From assembly GCF_040250305.1 (NCBI RefSeq), contig NZ_CP158190.1, forward strand, positions 3,938,001-4,002,000: a DNA stretch of 64,000 bases. Direction: 5' to 3'. Positions within the stretch are counted from its first letter, which is position 1; each line of letters opens with the position of its first letter. A program made the translations under genes and the position numbers. Positions 18,791 through 29,020 of this stretch are shown here, piece by piece. Below the pieces are notes generated by a model. The model was not told the DNA's origin, ran no database searches, and saw nothing but the letters and a program-made list of their open reading frames with translations. The DNA is from Peribacillus frigoritolerans. Lineage in GTDB: Bacteria; Bacillota; Bacilli; Bacillales; DSM-1321.

Positions 18791-19370
18791 ACATATATTT
18801 CTTAAGGACGCCCCAGGCTTGTTCCTTGCCTTCGCCTGTTTCACCAGAGAATAGAAGCAATTCATCTTCTTTTTCCATATTTAACGTTTGGCGCGTGATT
18901 TTCAAGTGTTTCTGCCATTTGCCTTTTGGAATCTTATCCGCTTTGGTTGCAATGACGATCCGGGGCAGATCATAATGCTTCAGGAATTCATACATCGCGA
19001 TATCATCCTTTGTAGGCGGATGACGCAAATCCACAATCAGAAGCGCAGCGCGGAGCTGGTCTCTGGAAGTGAAGTACGTTTCGATCATTTTTCCCCAAGC
19101 ATCACGTTCAGTCTTGGATACTTTCGCATAACCATAACCCGGTACATCCACAAAATGGAGTGCTTCATTTATGATATAAAAATTCAAGGTCTGCGTCTTA
19201 CCCGGTTTAGAGGATGTGCGCGCCAAGTTTTTTCGATTGATCATTTTGTTGATGAAACTGGATTTTCCAACGTTGGAACGGCCTGCCAAGGCAAATTCCG
19301 GTATTGGAGTATTGGGATATTGTTCAGGCTTCACAGCACTGATGACAATATCTGAACTCGTCACTTTCAT
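18789..19370 (-). CDS. ysxC: Ribosome biogenesis GTPase YsxC (EngB)
   Basis: A 193-residue TrmE-Era-EngA-YihA-type GTPase needed for late 50S subunit assembly. The P-loop GRSNVGKSS is at residues 30-38; the switch regions follow ([20 protein letters not shown]), then the TKADK specificity motif near 144. The start overlaps the lonA stop by four bases (ATGA), so the two are co-translated as in B. subtilis. Confidence 0.96.
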   Translation of the reverse strand: MKVTSSDIVISAVKPEQYPNTPIPEFALAGRSNVGKSSFINKMINRKNLARTSSKPGKTQTLNFYIINEALHFVDVPGYGYAKVSKTERDAWGKMIETYFTSRDQLRAALLIVDLRHPPTKDDIAMYEFLKHYDLPRIVIATKADKIPKGKWQKHLKITRQTLNMEKEDELLLFSGETGEGKEQAWGVLKKYM

Positions 19371-21688
19371 TCGTTCACACCTACCAATGCATGCTCAAGG
19401 ACTTCATCGACGTGTGAAACTGGAACAAATGTTAATGCTTTACGGACACTTTCCGGGATATCATCAATATCCTTTTCGTTATTTTGCGGAATGATGATTT
19501 TCGTAAGTCCTGCGCGATGGGCCGCTAAAGATTTTTCTTTAAGCCCGCCGATCGGAAGAACCCGTCCGCGTAATGTAATTTCGCCTGTCATGCCTACCTC
19601 TTTTCTGATCGGCCTATTTGTAAGGGCCGATATTAACGCTGTTGCAATCGTGATGCCTGCAGAAGGGCCATCTTTTGGGACCGCACCTTCAGGGACATGA
19701 ATATGAATATCATATTTTTCATGGAAGTTCGCATCAATCTGAAGTTTCTCGGTTTTTGAACGGACATAACTGAAAGCAGCCTGGGCCGACTCTTTCATTA
19801 CATCGCCAAGCTTTCCTGTCAGGATCAACTTGCCTTTACCTGGTGATAAGGAAACCTCGATTTGCAGCGTATCGCCGCCTACCGATGTGTATGCCAATCC
19901 ATTAGCTACACCAACTTGGTTCTCGACCTCCGCCTGTCCATAATGGAACATGGTTTTCCCTAAAAACTCCTCGACATTCTTTTCTGATATGACGACCCGC
20001 TTTTTATCTCCGGACACGATGATTTTTGCAGTCTTCCGACAGATGCCTGCAAGCTGTCGCTCCAAACTACGAACACCGGCCTCCCGAGTGTAATAACGGA
20101 TGATTTTTGTAAGAGCTTCCTCACGGATTTGCAGTTGTGTCTTCAATAAACCATGGTTTTCCAGCTGTCTAGGCAGCAAGTGATCCTTGGCTATATGAAG
20201 TTTCTCTATCTCAGTATAACCTGCAATCGAAATGATTTCCATACGATCACGAAGCGGGCCAGGAATCGATCCCAAATTATTCGCCGTCGCCACGAACATG
20301 ACTTTGGAAAGATCGTAAGTTTCTTCAATATAATGATCACTGAAATTATGATTTTGCTCTGGATCGAGCACCTCCAGCATCGCTGCAGATGGATCTCCCC
20401 TAAAGTCATTGGACATCTTATCCACTTCGTCCAATAAAAAGACTGGATTGATCGTTCCAGCTTTTTTCATGCCTTGAATGATCCTTCCTGGCATCGCCCC
20501 TACATATGTACGGCGATGTCCGCGGATTTCTGATTCATCGCGCACCCCACCTAAAGATATACGGACGAAATTCCTATTCAGCGATGAAGCGATCGATTTG
20601 GCCAAGCTGGTTTTCCCGACCCCTGGCGGTCCCACCAAGCAAAGGATCGGTCCCTTCAATGAATTGGTCAATTGCTGGACGGCCAGATACTCAAGCACCC
20701 GCTCCTTCACCTTTTCCAAACCATGATGGTCCCGGTTCAGAATTTTTTCGGCTTTATGAATATTCAAGTCATCTTTGGTCGCTTTGGTCCAAGGAAGCGA
20801 GATCAACCATTCGATATAATTGCGGATGACAGAACTTTCGGCCGAGCTGGAAGGAACCTTTTCATAACGGTCCAATTCCTTTAGTGCCGTTTCTTTGATG
20901 TGCTCAGGCATTTCCGCTTCTTCTATCTTTTCGTTGAGAACCTCAATTTCCCCTGTTTTTCCTTCTTTATCTCCCAATTCCTTTTGGATCGCTTTCATTT
21001 GTTCTCGTAAGTAATATTCCTTTTGAGTCCGTTCCATCGAACGCTTAACACGCTGGCCGATTTTTTTCTCGAGAAAAAGAACTTCTTTCTCGTTATTGAT
21101 GATCTCGATTACTCGGCTTAAACGCTCCTTCATATCAATGGTCTCAAGCACTTCTTGCTTCTCCTTCAATTTCAAAGGCAAATGGGAAGCGATTATATCC
21201 GCTAATCGGCCAGGCTCTTCAATATCCGAAGTAGAAGAAAACGTTTCACCGGTTATTTTCTTGGACATTTTTATGTATTGTTCAAAATAATCCAGTAGAG
21301 TGCGCATTAATGCCTGATGTTCAGCATCCTTTTCATCACTGTCTTCATATATTTTAATCTTGGCACCATAATGTGTCTCATAATCGTAAAATTCAATGAC
21401 TTCTGCGCGGTTCAACCCTTCCACCAACACCCGGATTGTACCATTTGGAAGCTTCAGCATCTGTTTTACCTTTGTTAAAGTTCCCATTGTAAATAAATCT
21501 TCTTCACCTGGTTCGTCCAACGAAACATCTTGTTGTGTCGTCAAAAATATAAGATGGTCTTCCACCATTGCTTTCTCAAGGGCTTGTACCGATTTATCTC
21601 GGCCTACATCTAAATGAAGTACCATCGTTGGATATACAAGCAGTCCTCTAAGCGGCAGGAGGGGGACGATGATTTCTTTATCAGTCAT
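19367..21688 (-). CDS. lonA: ATP-dependent Lon protease LonA
   Basis: A 773-residue AAA+ serine protease that degrades misfolded and regulatory proteins in the cytoplasm. In order: an N-terminal substrate-binding domain starting [15 protein letters not shown], a coiled-coil helical region, the AAA+ module with Walker [10 protein letters not shown] near 355 and Walker [11 protein letters not shown], and the protease domain with the catalytic serine in KDGPSAG near 678 and its lysine partner about 40 residues later. GGAGGTG precedes the ATG. Full length for the family. Confidence 0.97.
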   Translation of the reverse strand: MTDKEIIVPLLPLRGLLVYPTMVLHLDVGRDKSVQALEKAMVEDHLIFLTTQQDVSLDEPGEEDLFTMGTLTKVKQMLKLPNGTIRVLVEGLNRAEVIEFYDYETHYGAKIKIYEDSDEKDAEHQALMRTLLDYFEQYIKMSKKITGETFSSTSDIEEPGRLADIIASHLPLKLKEKQEVLETIDMKERLSRVIEIINNEKEVLFLEKKIGQRVKRSMERTQKEYYLREQMKAIQKELGDKEGKTGEIEVLNEKIEEAEMPEHIKETALKELDRYEKVPSSSAESSVIRNYIEWLISLPWTKATKDDLNIHKAEKILNRDHHGLEKVKERVLEYLAVQQLTNSLKGPILCLVGPPGVGKTSLAKSIASSLNRNFVRISLGGVRDESEIRGHRRTYVGAMPGRIIQGMKKAGTINPVFLLDEVDKMSNDFRGDPSAAMLEVLDPEQNHNFSDHYIEETYDLSKVMFVATANNLGSIPGPLRDRMEIISIAGYTEIEKLHIAKDHLLPRQLENHGLLKTQLQIREEALTKIIRYYTREAGVRSLERQLAGICRKTAKIIVSGDKKRVVISEKNVEEFLGKTMFHYGQAEVENQVGVANGLAYTSVGGDTLQIEVSLSPGKGKLILTGKLGDVMKESAQAAFSYVRSKTEKLQIDANFHEKYDIHIHVPEGAVPKDGPSAGITIATALISALTNRPIRKEVGMTGEITLRGRVLPIGGLKEKSLAAHRAGLTKIIIPQNNEKDIDDIPESVRKALTFVPVSHVDEVLEHALVGVNE

Positions 21689-21905
21689 TTCCTGACACCT
21701 CCATCTAATTAGTATCGTCGTTGTAAACTATTTACCCATGTTCTCAACCTTTTAACAATTCTATCCTATTTATATAGAAGTGTCTATTCGTTTACCTTAA
21801 CACGTTTCGACTGCTATTATTATCTCCAATATTAGATAAAAAAGCACGTCTGAATGCGTGTTTATTTTTACTTCAGGTTTGTCCGGAACGCTAATATGGT
21901 CCTTA

Positions 21906-21940
21906 AAATGCCCCGGTTCTTGTTTTTAGCCGGGGCATTT
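21906..21940 (-). terminator. Intrinsic terminator after lonB
   Basis: Eleven-pair stem AAATGCCCCGG/CCGGGGCATTT followed by a short T-run on the minus strand, just past the lonB stop. Confidence 0.75.
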
Positions 21941-21943
21941 CCT

Positions 21944-23614
21944 TTATACACTTTCTTTTTTTGATAGGTCCAAGGTTGTGAGGATTTGTTCCGACATCAA
22001 TTCTTTTTTCAGTGCCTGATCCAGCACTTCTTTCACATTCGAAACGGGAATGATTTCTATATCCTTGATTTCAGATAGAAGTGGCTGCATGTTTTCGGCT
22101 GGGACGATTACTTTCTTTGCCCCGGCCAGTTTTGCTGCCTTGATTTTCGGAATGACACCGCCGATCGGTTTAACGCCGCCATGAATGCTTATTTCTCCAG
22201 TCATCGCCACTGTGTGATCAACAGGGATTTTATATATGGCCGAGTATATGCCTGTGGCCATTGCAATTCCTGCAGAAGGGCCATCTACTGGACTTCCGCC
22301 CGGAAAGTTCACATGGATATCGAATTGATCGGCAGGCACTCCCATCGACCGCAAAACCGTAATGACATTTTCAATTGAACCTTTTGCCATGCTCTTGCGG
22401 CGAATCGATTTGCCGCTTCCGCCGCCGATACTTTCTTCTTCAACGATGCCAGTAATGTTTATCGATCCTTTTTCATCAGTAGCGGCCATGACCGTAACCT
22501 CGATTTCCAGCAACGCCCCGCTGTTGGGACCATAAACTGCAAGACCGTTGACAAGACCTATTTTAGAATTCGCTTCTATTTTCCTGTCCATTCTTTGGGT
22601 CAGCTGGCTGCTATGGGCCATCCAATCTATATCTTCTTCTCTGATAAAAGTCCTGTTTTCATTAATTGATATTCCAGAAAGAGTCTGAATCATGTTGACA
22701 GCTTCCCTGCCATTCCGGGCATAATCCGAGATCGACTGCAAGCCTTTTTCACTGATGGTGATCCCCACTTTATCTGAAGCATTCTTAGCCACGGTGATTA
22801 TTTCTTCCCGATCAAGTTCACGGAAAAACACTTCTATGCATCTTGAACGTATCGCAGGCGCGATTTCATTTGGTGTTCTAGTTGTGGCTCCAATCAATCG
22901 AAAGTCAGCCGGCAGTCCATTTTTAAAAATATCATGGATGTGAGTGGGAATATTTTGATTTTCCTCTTGATAATAAGCACTTTCCAGAAAGACCTTACGA
23001 TCCTCCAATACCTTTAACAGTTTATTCATCTGTATTGGATGAAGCTCCCCTATTTCATCTATGAAAAGTACGCCTCCATGAGCATTGCTGACTGCACCCT
23101 GCTTTGGCTGCGGAATGCCTGCCTGTCCCATTGCCCCGGCTCCTTGATAGATTGGATCGTGCACAGAACCAATAAGCGGATCGGCAATCCCCCGTTCATC
23201 GAACCTGGCTGTGGTGGCGTCCAATTCAACGAAAACGGCTGAATTCTTAAAAGGGGACTTGCCATTTTTCTTCGCCTCTTCCAAAACAAGTCTGGCAGCT
23301 GCCGTTTTCCCTACCCCTGGAGGACCGTAAATTATCACATGCTGGGGATTCGGCCCGCATAAAGCAGCTTTTAAAGATTTAATCCCATCTTCTTGACCGA
23401 TGATTTCATTAAATGTGCTTGGTCTGACTTTCTCTGCCAATGGCTCTGTTAACGAAATCGATCTCATCTTCCGTAATTGGTCCATCTCCTTACGTGAATC
23501 TCGGTCAATGGAAACTTTTTGTGTCCGCTGGCCTTTCAATAAGTTCAAAAAATACAATCCAATAATAATCCCAAAAAACAGCTGGATAAACAACGCCAAT
23601 CCTGTCCAATTCAT
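21944..23614 (-). CDS. lonB: Lon-like protease LonB, sporulation type
   Basis: A 556-residue membrane-anchored Lon paralogue. In B. subtilis it is expressed in the forespore and localises there. The N terminus is a hydrophobic anchor ([22 protein letters not shown], about 5-26). Walker [15 protein letters not shown] lies near 97-110 and Walker [12 protein letters not shown] follows. The protease domain has the catalytic serine in [13 protein letters not shown] near 447 and lysines downstream. It sits between clpX and lonA, the conserved order. A terminator lies on each side, so it is probably monocistronic. Confidence 0.95.
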   Translation of the reverse strand: MNWTGLALFIQLFFGIIIGLYFLNLLKGQRTQKVSIDRDSRKEMDQLRKMRSISLTEPLAEKVRPSTFNEIIGQEDGIKSLKAALCGPNPQHVIIYGPPGVGKTAAARLVLEEAKKNGKSPFKNSAVFVELDATTARFDERGIADPLIGSVHDPIYQGAGAMGQAGIPQPKQGAVSNAHGGVLFIDEIGELHPIQMNKLLKVLEDRKVFLESAYYQEENQNIPTHIHDIFKNGLPADFRLIGATTRTPNEIAPAIRSRCIEVFFRELDREEIITVAKNASDKVGITISEKGLQSISDYARNGREAVNMIQTLSGISINENRTFIREEDIDWMAHSSQLTQRMDRKIEANSKIGLVNGLAVYGPNSGALLEIEVTVMAATDEKGSINITGIVEEESIGGGSGKSIRRKSMAKGSIENVITVLRSMGVPADQFDIHVNFPGGSPVDGPSAGIAMATGIYSAIYKIPVDHTVAMTGEISIHGGVKPIGGVIPKIKAAKLAGAKKVIVPAENMQPLLSEIKDIEIIPVSNVKEVLDQALKKELMSEQILTTLDLSKKESV

Positions 23615-23751
23615 CGTATTCCCTCCTGCTCTCTCCTAGTTTGTCATTTCTGTTAGTATCTCCTTTGGAAGGGCGAAATTATCCAAGAAATTCGTGTTGA
23701 AAATTTGGCGTTTTTATCCTAAATAACAACAATTTGAAAAAAAGACAAAGA

Positions 23752-23780
23752 AAAAGACTGCCGGGATGAACTGGCAGTCT
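23752..23780 (-). repeat. Left copy of a duplicated terminator flanking repeat copy 2
   Basis: A stem-loop sequence GACTGCCGGGATGAACTGG continuing to CAGTCT, with five A before it (T on the minus strand). It is nearly identical to the clpX terminator at 23976-24006, from which it is separated by the composite repeat. Seen as a direct repeat of about 30 bp. Confidence 0.85.
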
Positions 23781-23964
23781 CAGACTGTAAACAACTCGAA
23801 ATTAACTGGTTTTACCCTACAGTTTTGAGGTTTTAACGTTGATTGGAACGTAGGGCACTCGCTTTCCGCGGGCGGTCCGGGAGCCTCCTCGGCGCTCTGC
23901 GCCTGCGGAGGCTCCCTTGGACGCGTATTCCCGCAGGAGTCTCGTACCTTCCGTTACAATCAAC
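23781..23964. repeat. GC-rich composite inverted repeat, copy 2
   Basis: Same layout as copy 1: CAGACTGTAAACAACTCG, a degenerate stem-loop, then a 127-bp core (23838-23964) opening with GTTGATTGGAACGTAGGGC and closing with GTTACAATCAAC. The interior is GC-rich with GCTTTCCGCGGGCGGTCCGG. One end carries a mismatch relative to copy 1. It lies between lonB and clpX, inside a duplicated terminator. Confidence 0.87.
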
Positions 23965-23973
23965 TTTGGTCTA

Positions 23974-24008
23974 TAAAAAAAGACTGCCAGATGAACTGGC
24001 AGTCTTTC
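23974..24008 (-). terminator. Intrinsic terminator of clpX (right copy of the duplication)
   Basis: Stem AGACTGCCAG...CTGGCAGTCT with seven T on the minus strand, 14 bases past the clpX stop. Confidence 0.9.
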
Positions 24009-24021
24009 TATTCCTTATAAA

Positions 24022-25290
24022 TCAAGCAGATGTTTTCTTTTCTTGTCCTTTGATGGTTGTACCGTCTTTAAGGACGAGCTTTGGAGATTCGTTTTTCGAA
24101 ATCGTGCTGCCTGTGATTACACATTTTGCAACATCATCACGTGAAGGCAGGTCAAACATCACTTCAAGAATGATGCCTTCGATGATGGATCGCAGACCAC
24201 GTGCACCAGTTTTACGTTCAATTGCCTTTTTAGCAATTTCACTTAGCGCTTCCTGTTCGAATTCCAATTCAACATCGTCAAGCTCAAGCAACTTTTGATA
24301 TTGTTTAACAAGGGCATTTTTCGGTTTTGTCAGGATTTCGATCAAAGCAGCTTCATCCAATTGCTCAAGAGTCGCAATTACCGGAAGACGTCCGATGAAT
24401 TCCGGAATTAAACCGAAACGAAGCAAGTCTTCAGGAAGGACTTTGGAAAGCAATTCTTTTTCTGCAACATCATCCTTCTTCACGTCAGAGCCAAAACCAA
24501 TGACTTTTTGACCAAGACGGCGTTTGATGATCGGTTCGATGCCATCAAAGGCACCGCCGCAGATGAACAAAATATTGGTCGTATCGATTTGGATGAATTC
24601 CTGATGTGGATGTTTACGTCCACCTTGAGGCGGAACGCTTGCAACCGTTCCTTCAAGGATTTTCAATAATGCTTGTTGCACACCTTCACCTGACACGTCA
24701 CGTGTAATAGAAGGATTTTCCGATTTACGGGCAACTTTATCGATTTCATCAATATAAATGATGCCTTTTTCCGCTTTTTCCACATCATAATCAGCGGCTT
24801 GGATCAGCTTTAGAAGGATGTTTTCGACATCTTCCCCAACATATCCAGCTTCCGTCAATGAAGTGGCATCAGCAATCGCAAAAGGAACATTCAGTAATCG
24901 CGCCAATGTTTGCGCAAGAAGGGTTTTCCCGCTTCCCGTCGGTCCGATCAGGGCGATGTTACTTTTAGAAAGCTCCACATCGTCGACTTTGCTATTGGAA
25001 TTGATACGTTTATAATGGTTGTAAACAGCGACAGCCAAAGATTTCTTTGCCTGTTCTTGTCCAATCACATATTCGTCAAGAATTTCACGGATTTCCATAG
25101 GTTTAGGAACATCCCTGAATTCTACTTCTTCATCAGTGCCCAGCTCTTCTTCGACGATCTCCGTACAAAGTTCTATACACTCGTCACAAATATAGACACC
25201 TGGACCAGCAACCAGTTTACGGACTTGTTCTTGTGTTTTACCGCAAAAAGAACATTTTAACTGTCCTTTTTCATCATTAAATTTAAACAT
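24022..25290 (-). CDS. clpX: ATP-dependent Clp protease ATPase subunit ClpX
   Basis: A 422-residue AAA+ unfoldase that feeds substrates to ClpP. The N-terminal zinc-binding domain has C13, C16, C35 and C38. Walker A GPTGSGKT is at 116-123, Walker [13 protein letters not shown] follows, and the ClpP-docking IGF loop appears as KVIGFGSD near 270. AAGGGGTGAACGTAC precedes the ATG. It follows tig, as in B. subtilis, but has its own promoter region in the 25291-25720 gap. Confidence 0.98.
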   Translation of the reverse strand: MFKFNDEKGQLKCSFCGKTQEQVRKLVAGPGVYICDECIELCTEIVEEELGTDEEVEFRDVPKPMEIREILDEYVIGQEQAKKSLAVAVYNHYKRINSNSKVDDVELSKSNIALIGPTGSGKTLLAQTLARLLNVPFAIADATSLTEAGYVGEDVENILLKLIQAADYDVEKAEKGIIYIDEIDKVARKSENPSITRDVSGEGVQQALLKILEGTVASVPPQGGRKHPHQEFIQIDTTNILFICGGAFDGIEPIIKRRLGQKVIGFGSDVKKDDVAEKELLSKVLPEDLLRFGLIPEFIGRLPVIATLEQLDEAALIEILTKPKNALVKQYQKLLELDDVELEFEQEALSEIAKKAIERKTGARGLRSIIEGIILEVMFDLPSRDDVAKCVITGSTISKNESPKLVLKDGTTIKGQEKKTSA

Positions 25291-25405
25291 GTACGTTCAC
25301 CCCTTTAAATACTCTTCCAACTCTATTACATAGCGGTACCCAATCGTATTGAAAAAACTAGGCACACATCTACTTAAGCATTCCAAAATCCCTAGTATGT
25401 TTTGC

Positions 25406-25414
25406 ATTTTATCA
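25406..25414 (-). promoter_or_regulatory. Possible extended -10 promoter of clpX
   Basis: TGATAAAAT on the minus strand (TAAAAT at 25406-25411) about 115 bp upstream of clpX. A TTGTTA lies about 20 bp further up, so the -35 spacing is long. The gap otherwise holds only the tig terminator. Confidence 0.4.
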
Positions 25415-25650
25415 TGTTCTTGGAAGTTTAGTAACAAAAATGCTCACGCGTCCGAGTTGTTAAATAAGTACAATAATCAATCAATATGTATTTGCCCTTT
25501 ACCAGTATGCCCAAAACTTTGGATTTTTAAAAGCAGGATTTGCTGTATAAATATGTATATGCGGTATTAGAACTAATCTACACTGAAATCCAAAAAAAAT
25601 CAATCAGGAAATTACCGATATTTGAAATTTACACTAATTCTCAATATGTA

Positions 25651-25687
25651 TAAAACAAGGCACGATTACTCGCGCCTTGTTTTTTTA
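25651..25687. terminator. Terminator after tig
   Basis: Stem AAAACAAGGC/GCCTTGTTTT with T-runs on both strands, about 35 bp past the tig stop. Confidence 0.8.
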
Positions 25688-25720
25688 AAGGAAATATTTA
25701 AATCTACTTATTTATAAAAA

Positions 25721-27013
25721 TTATTTTGCGTCAACTGTTTTGCTGTTTTCTACCAAGAAGTCAATTGCTTTCTTAATTTTAAGATCGCCTTTGATTCCTT
25801 CTAAGTTTCCAAGAGCTTGTTTGATCGCATCAACTTCCATATTGTACATAGTAGCCATTTGTGCAAGTTCAGCTTCTACATCTTCGTCAGTCGCTTCAAG
25901 TTTTTCAACTTCAGCGATTGCTTCAAGAGTTAGGCTCGTACGAACTTGTCCTTCAGCTTCTTCTTTCATTTGCGCTTTTAAAGCTTCTTCGTCTTGACCT
26001 GAGAATTGGTAGTAAAGTTCCAAATTCAGACCTTGAGATTGAATGCGTTGAGAGAACTCATTCATCATGCGGTCAACTTCATTTGAAATCATCGCTTCAG
26101 GAACGTCCATTTCTGCGCCTTCAACAGCTTTACCAATTACAGTGTTTTGAATGAAGTTTTCTTCTTCGTGTTTTTTGTCATGCTCTAATTTATGTTTTGT
26201 TTTTTCTTTAAGTTCAGCCAAAGTTTCCACTTCGTCGTCGACATCTTTCGCGAACTCATCATCCAACTCAGGAAGTTGTTTTGTTTTGATTTCATGAATT
26301 TTCACTTTGAATACTGCTGGTTTACCTGCAAGTTCAGCAGCATGGTATTCTTCAGGGAATGTAACTTCGATATCTTTTTCAGCGCCAGTTTCAAGACCGA
26401 CAAGTTGCTCTTCAAATCCTGGAATGAAAGAGTTTGAACCGATTTCCAATGAATGGTTTTCTGAAGCTCCACCTTCGAATGCTTCACCATCAACGAATCC
26501 TTCAAAGTCAAGAACAACTGTATCGCCTTCAGCAACTTGTCCTTCTTCTTTAACGACAAGCTCAGCTTGACGCTCTTGTAAAGTTTTCAATTCGTTTTCA
26601 ACATCTTCGTCAGTTACTTCAGTATTGAATTTTTCAACTTCAACACCTTTGTAATCTCCCAATTTAACTTCAGGCTTAACTGTTACAGTTGCAGTGAAGA
26701 TCAGGTTTTCGCCTTTTTCCATTTTCTCGATGTCGATTTCAGGACGATCTACAGGCTGAATTCCAGCTTCTTCGACAGCATTTGCATAAGCATCTGGAAG
26801 AATGATATCAAGCGCATCTTGGTAAAGTGATTCTACGCCGAATTTTTTTTCGAACATTTGACGTGGCATTTTACCTTTACGGAAGCCAGGTACATTTACT
26901 TGTTTCACTACTTTTTTGAAAGCTGCGTCTAAACCTTCGTTTACTTTTGCAGCGTCAACTTCAATTGTTAGTACGCCTTGATTACCTTCTTGTTTTTCCC
27001 ATTTTACAGACAT
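25721..27013 (-). CDS. tig: Trigger factor Tig (ribosome-associated chaperone, PPIase)
   Basis: A 430-residue chaperone that binds the ribosome exit tunnel. The ribosome-docking loop [17 protein letters not shown] lies near 43-59. The central FKBP-type PPIase domain contains [20 protein letters not shown] near 160-180. The C-terminal helical domain follows. The start at 27013 gives [16 protein letters not shown] and has GGAGGG six bases upstream; a longer reading frame upstream is not conserved. Codon choice is biased towards A/T-ending codons, as for a highly expressed gene. Confidence 0.97.
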   Translation of the reverse strand: MSVKWEKQEGNQGVLTIEVDAAKVNEGLDAAFKKVVKQVNVPGFRKGKMPRQMFEKKFGVESLYQDALDIILPDAYANAVEEAGIQPVDRPEIDIEKMEKGENLIFTATVTVKPEVKLGDYKGVEVEKFNTEVTDEDVENELKTLQERQAELVVKEEGQVAEGDTVVLDFEGFVDGEAFEGGASENHSLEIGSNSFIPGFEEQLVGLETGAEKDIEVTFPEEYHAAELAGKPAVFKVKIHEIKTKQLPELDDEFAKDVDDEVETLAELKEKTKHKLEHDKKHEEENFIQNTVIGKAVEGAEMDVPEAMISNEVDRMMNEFSQRIQSQGLNLELYYQFSGQDEEALKAQMKEEAEGQVRTSLTLEAIAEVEKLEATDEDVEAELAQMATMYNMEVDAIKQALGNLEGIKGDLKIKKAIDFLVENSKTVDAK

Positions 27014-27159
27014 GTGTTTCCCTCCAAAAAATCTATATACTTCAATAATAAGCATTGGATGAATATGCTTTGCAAGTGTTAACAAGTCATCCTTCAAATA
27101 TACCCAAAAAATATTGGGGAAATCGTCAAAATTAGACGAATATACATTACAACCACTAC

Positions 27160-27187
27160 ATTATACCACAGGATTAATCTGTTACAA
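27160..27187 (-). promoter_or_regulatory. Sigma-A promoter of tig
   Basis: TTGTAA (27182-27187), 16-bp spacer ending in TGG, then TATAAT (27160-27165) on the minus strand: a strong extended -10 promoter. Confidence 0.75.
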
Positions 27188-27197
27188 CAGCAATAGC

Positions 27198-28232
27198 TTA
27201 AATAATGGGATAAGAAATTTCTTCAATTTCTTTTATATAGGAAAGAATATCCGTAATGCTTTCCTCATCAGCTTGGTACAGGTCCGCTAAGTCCCTACCG
27301 AAAACTTCCCCGGTCATGTATTCTTCCGCCAAGGCATGATAGGCAGCTGCCCATGCAGGCAAGCTTTCAGGTCCGGGTTCAAGAGGAAACAATAAAAAAG
27401 AATGACGTTCAATCAAACTATGGACCATTTCAAATAAGCTCGGATTATCCTGACTGATTTCCGCTTCGGTCAGTCCGGTTACCTTCTTATAGAAGTCCGT
27501 CTCCTTCAAACTTTTCAATTCCCTTGGTATGACCGACTTCGATTGATTGAATTTCCTCAACGTCACTTCCTCGTTATATTCCTGGTCGATAAGGATGTTA
27601 AGGAGCATCGTTTTAAAGAAAGGGTGTCCTTCATCTTTTTGTAGAAATTTTTCGATTTGAGGGATAAATGGTCGAATATTGATATTCGTGAGTTTTGAAA
27701 TGACCATTAGCATTTCATTATCCGTTTTCCCTTCAAAAAGTTCATCCTCCTGCAATTCCTCTGAAAGCTGCTGATTTTGCCTTTCCTTCTCCTCTTTTTT
27801 ATCCTCAAGGGCCCTTTTACTGAACTGAAGCATCTTTTCGAAATGTTCCTCTTTATCAAAGGGAATTTGGCTTTCTTCAAATAGCAGTTCGATCGTCGTG
27901 ACCATTTCCTGATGCTCGCCTAATTGCAGAAGTACCATCAAATAAATATTGATCAGTTGAAAATAGTCACCGATGCCTTTATTCAGCATCTCTATACACA
28001 ACTCTTTTGACTCCTTGTAATGCTCAAGTTCGACTAGTGAGACCACTAGCCCCATGCAAACTTCATCATTCTCGGGCTCATACTCCCTGGCTTGGCTGAA
28101 AAGCTGTGCAGCCGCTTTAAAGTTTCTGTTCCCAAGCTCATCCAATCCCTTTGCAATCAGCCTTTCACCGAGATTTGGAAAGGCGATAATCTTGGTTTCT
28201 CCGGCCTTCTTTTGGTTATTCTCATTATCCAT
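27198..28232 (-). CDS. ysoA: TPR-repeat protein YsoA
   Basis: A 344-residue cytoplasmic protein with tetratricopeptide-like helices near the N terminus (LIAKGLDELGNRNFKAAAQLFSQAREYEPEN at about 25-55, then VCMGLVVSLVELEHYKESKEL). The centre is Glu/Lys-rich and likely coiled coil. No catalytic motif is seen. Function is unknown; TPRs mediate protein contacts. Its place between leuD and tig matches B. subtilis ysoA. Confidence 0.85.
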   Translation of the reverse strand: MDNENNQKKAGETKIIAFPNLGERLIAKGLDELGNRNFKAAAQLFSQAREYEPENDEVCMGLVVSLVELEHYKESKELCIEMLNKGIGDYFQLINIYLMVLLQLGEHQEMVTTIELLFEESQIPFDKEEHFEKMLQFSKRALEDKKEEKERQNQQLSEELQEDELFEGKTDNEMLMVISKLTNINIRPFIPQIEKFLQKDEGHPFFKTMLLNILIDQEYNEEVTLRKFNQSKSVIPRELKSLKETDFYKKVTGLTEAEISQDNPSLFEMVHSLIERHSFLLFPLEPGPESLPAWAAAYHALAEEYMTGEVFGRDLADLYQADEESITDILSYIKEIEEISYPII

Positions 28233-28334
28233 CCTATTTTCCGCCTCACCGTTCGCTTTTTGAAAAACAGTTTAGCATGTAATAGCAGGAAACACAAAAT
28301 TTATATGGGCGGATGAACACCTTTCTTTCCCAGA

Positions 28335-28380
28335 TAAAAAAATCCCGCATCCTTTCAAATTAAGAAAGGAGAACGGGATA
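28335..28380 (-). terminator. Terminator of the ilv-leu operon (after leuD)
   Basis: Long stem ATCCCG..CTCCTTTC paired with GAAAGGATGCGGGAT, then seven T on the minus strand. Confidence 0.88.
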
Positions 28381-28392
28381 TGCCTTCTTCTA

Positions 28393-28992
28393 TTAAATAC
28401 TCGAAACCGCCTTTTTTTGAGATTCATAGGCAGAAATCTCTTTATCATATTGAAGCGTTATCGAAATTTCATCCCAGCCTTTGATGAGCATTTCCTTCCA
28501 ATATGGATGTATTTCAAAGCTTGTTTCAAACCCTTGACCATCATTCAATGTCTGATTGGGAAGGTCGATCGTCAACTCATAGTCAGGTGCGGACACTCTC
28601 TCCATTAAATAGTTTACTTCAGCCTGGGTTAAAGCGATGGGGACCATGCCATTTTTCATGCAATTACTTTTAAAGATATCAGCATAAGACGGAGCGATGA
28701 TGATATCGAATCCGTAGTCTTTCAATGACCAAGGGGCATGCTCACGCGAAGAACCGCAGCCAAAATTTTCTCCTGCTATTAAAATGGACGTGTTTTGATT
28801 ATGAGGCTGATTCAATTCAAAATCAGGACGCTTCTTTCCATTTTCATCAAAACGCCAGTTATAGAATAAAAATTCGCCAAATCCGCTTCGCTCAATCCGT
28901 TTTAAAAATTGCTTTGGAATGATTTGGTCCGTATCCACGTTTTTACGGTCAAGTGCCGCCGCTCTTCCTTTATATATAGTAATTGGTTCCAT
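28393..28992 (-). CDS. leuD: 3-Isopropylmalate dehydratase small subunit LeuD
   Basis: A 199-residue swivel-domain subunit that joins LeuC to isomerise 2-isopropylmalate to 3-isopropylmalate in leucine synthesis. Seen: LDRKNVDTDQIIPKQFL near 15-31 and the active-site GENFGCGSSREHAPW near 70-84. The ATG at 28992 is preferred because GGAGGTG lies just upstream; the longer GTG-started frame begins inside that ribosome site. Last gene of the ilv-leu operon. Confidence 0.96.
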   Translation of the reverse strand: MEPITIYKGRAAALDRKNVDTDQIIPKQFLKRIERSGFGEFLFYNWRFDENGKKRPDFELNQPHNQNTSILIAGENFGCGSSREHAPWSLKDYGFDIIIAPSYADIFKSNCMKNGMVPIALTQAEVNYLMERVSAPDYELTIDLPNQTLNDGQGFETSFEIHPYWKEMLIKGWDEISITLQYDKEISAYESQKKAVSSI

Positions 28993-29020
28993 TCTATGCA
29001 CCTCCGGTTAATTCGTATTC

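Noticed and set aside
26302..26559. Second gene inside tig
   Set aside because: Shadow frame of the conserved trigger factor coding sequence.
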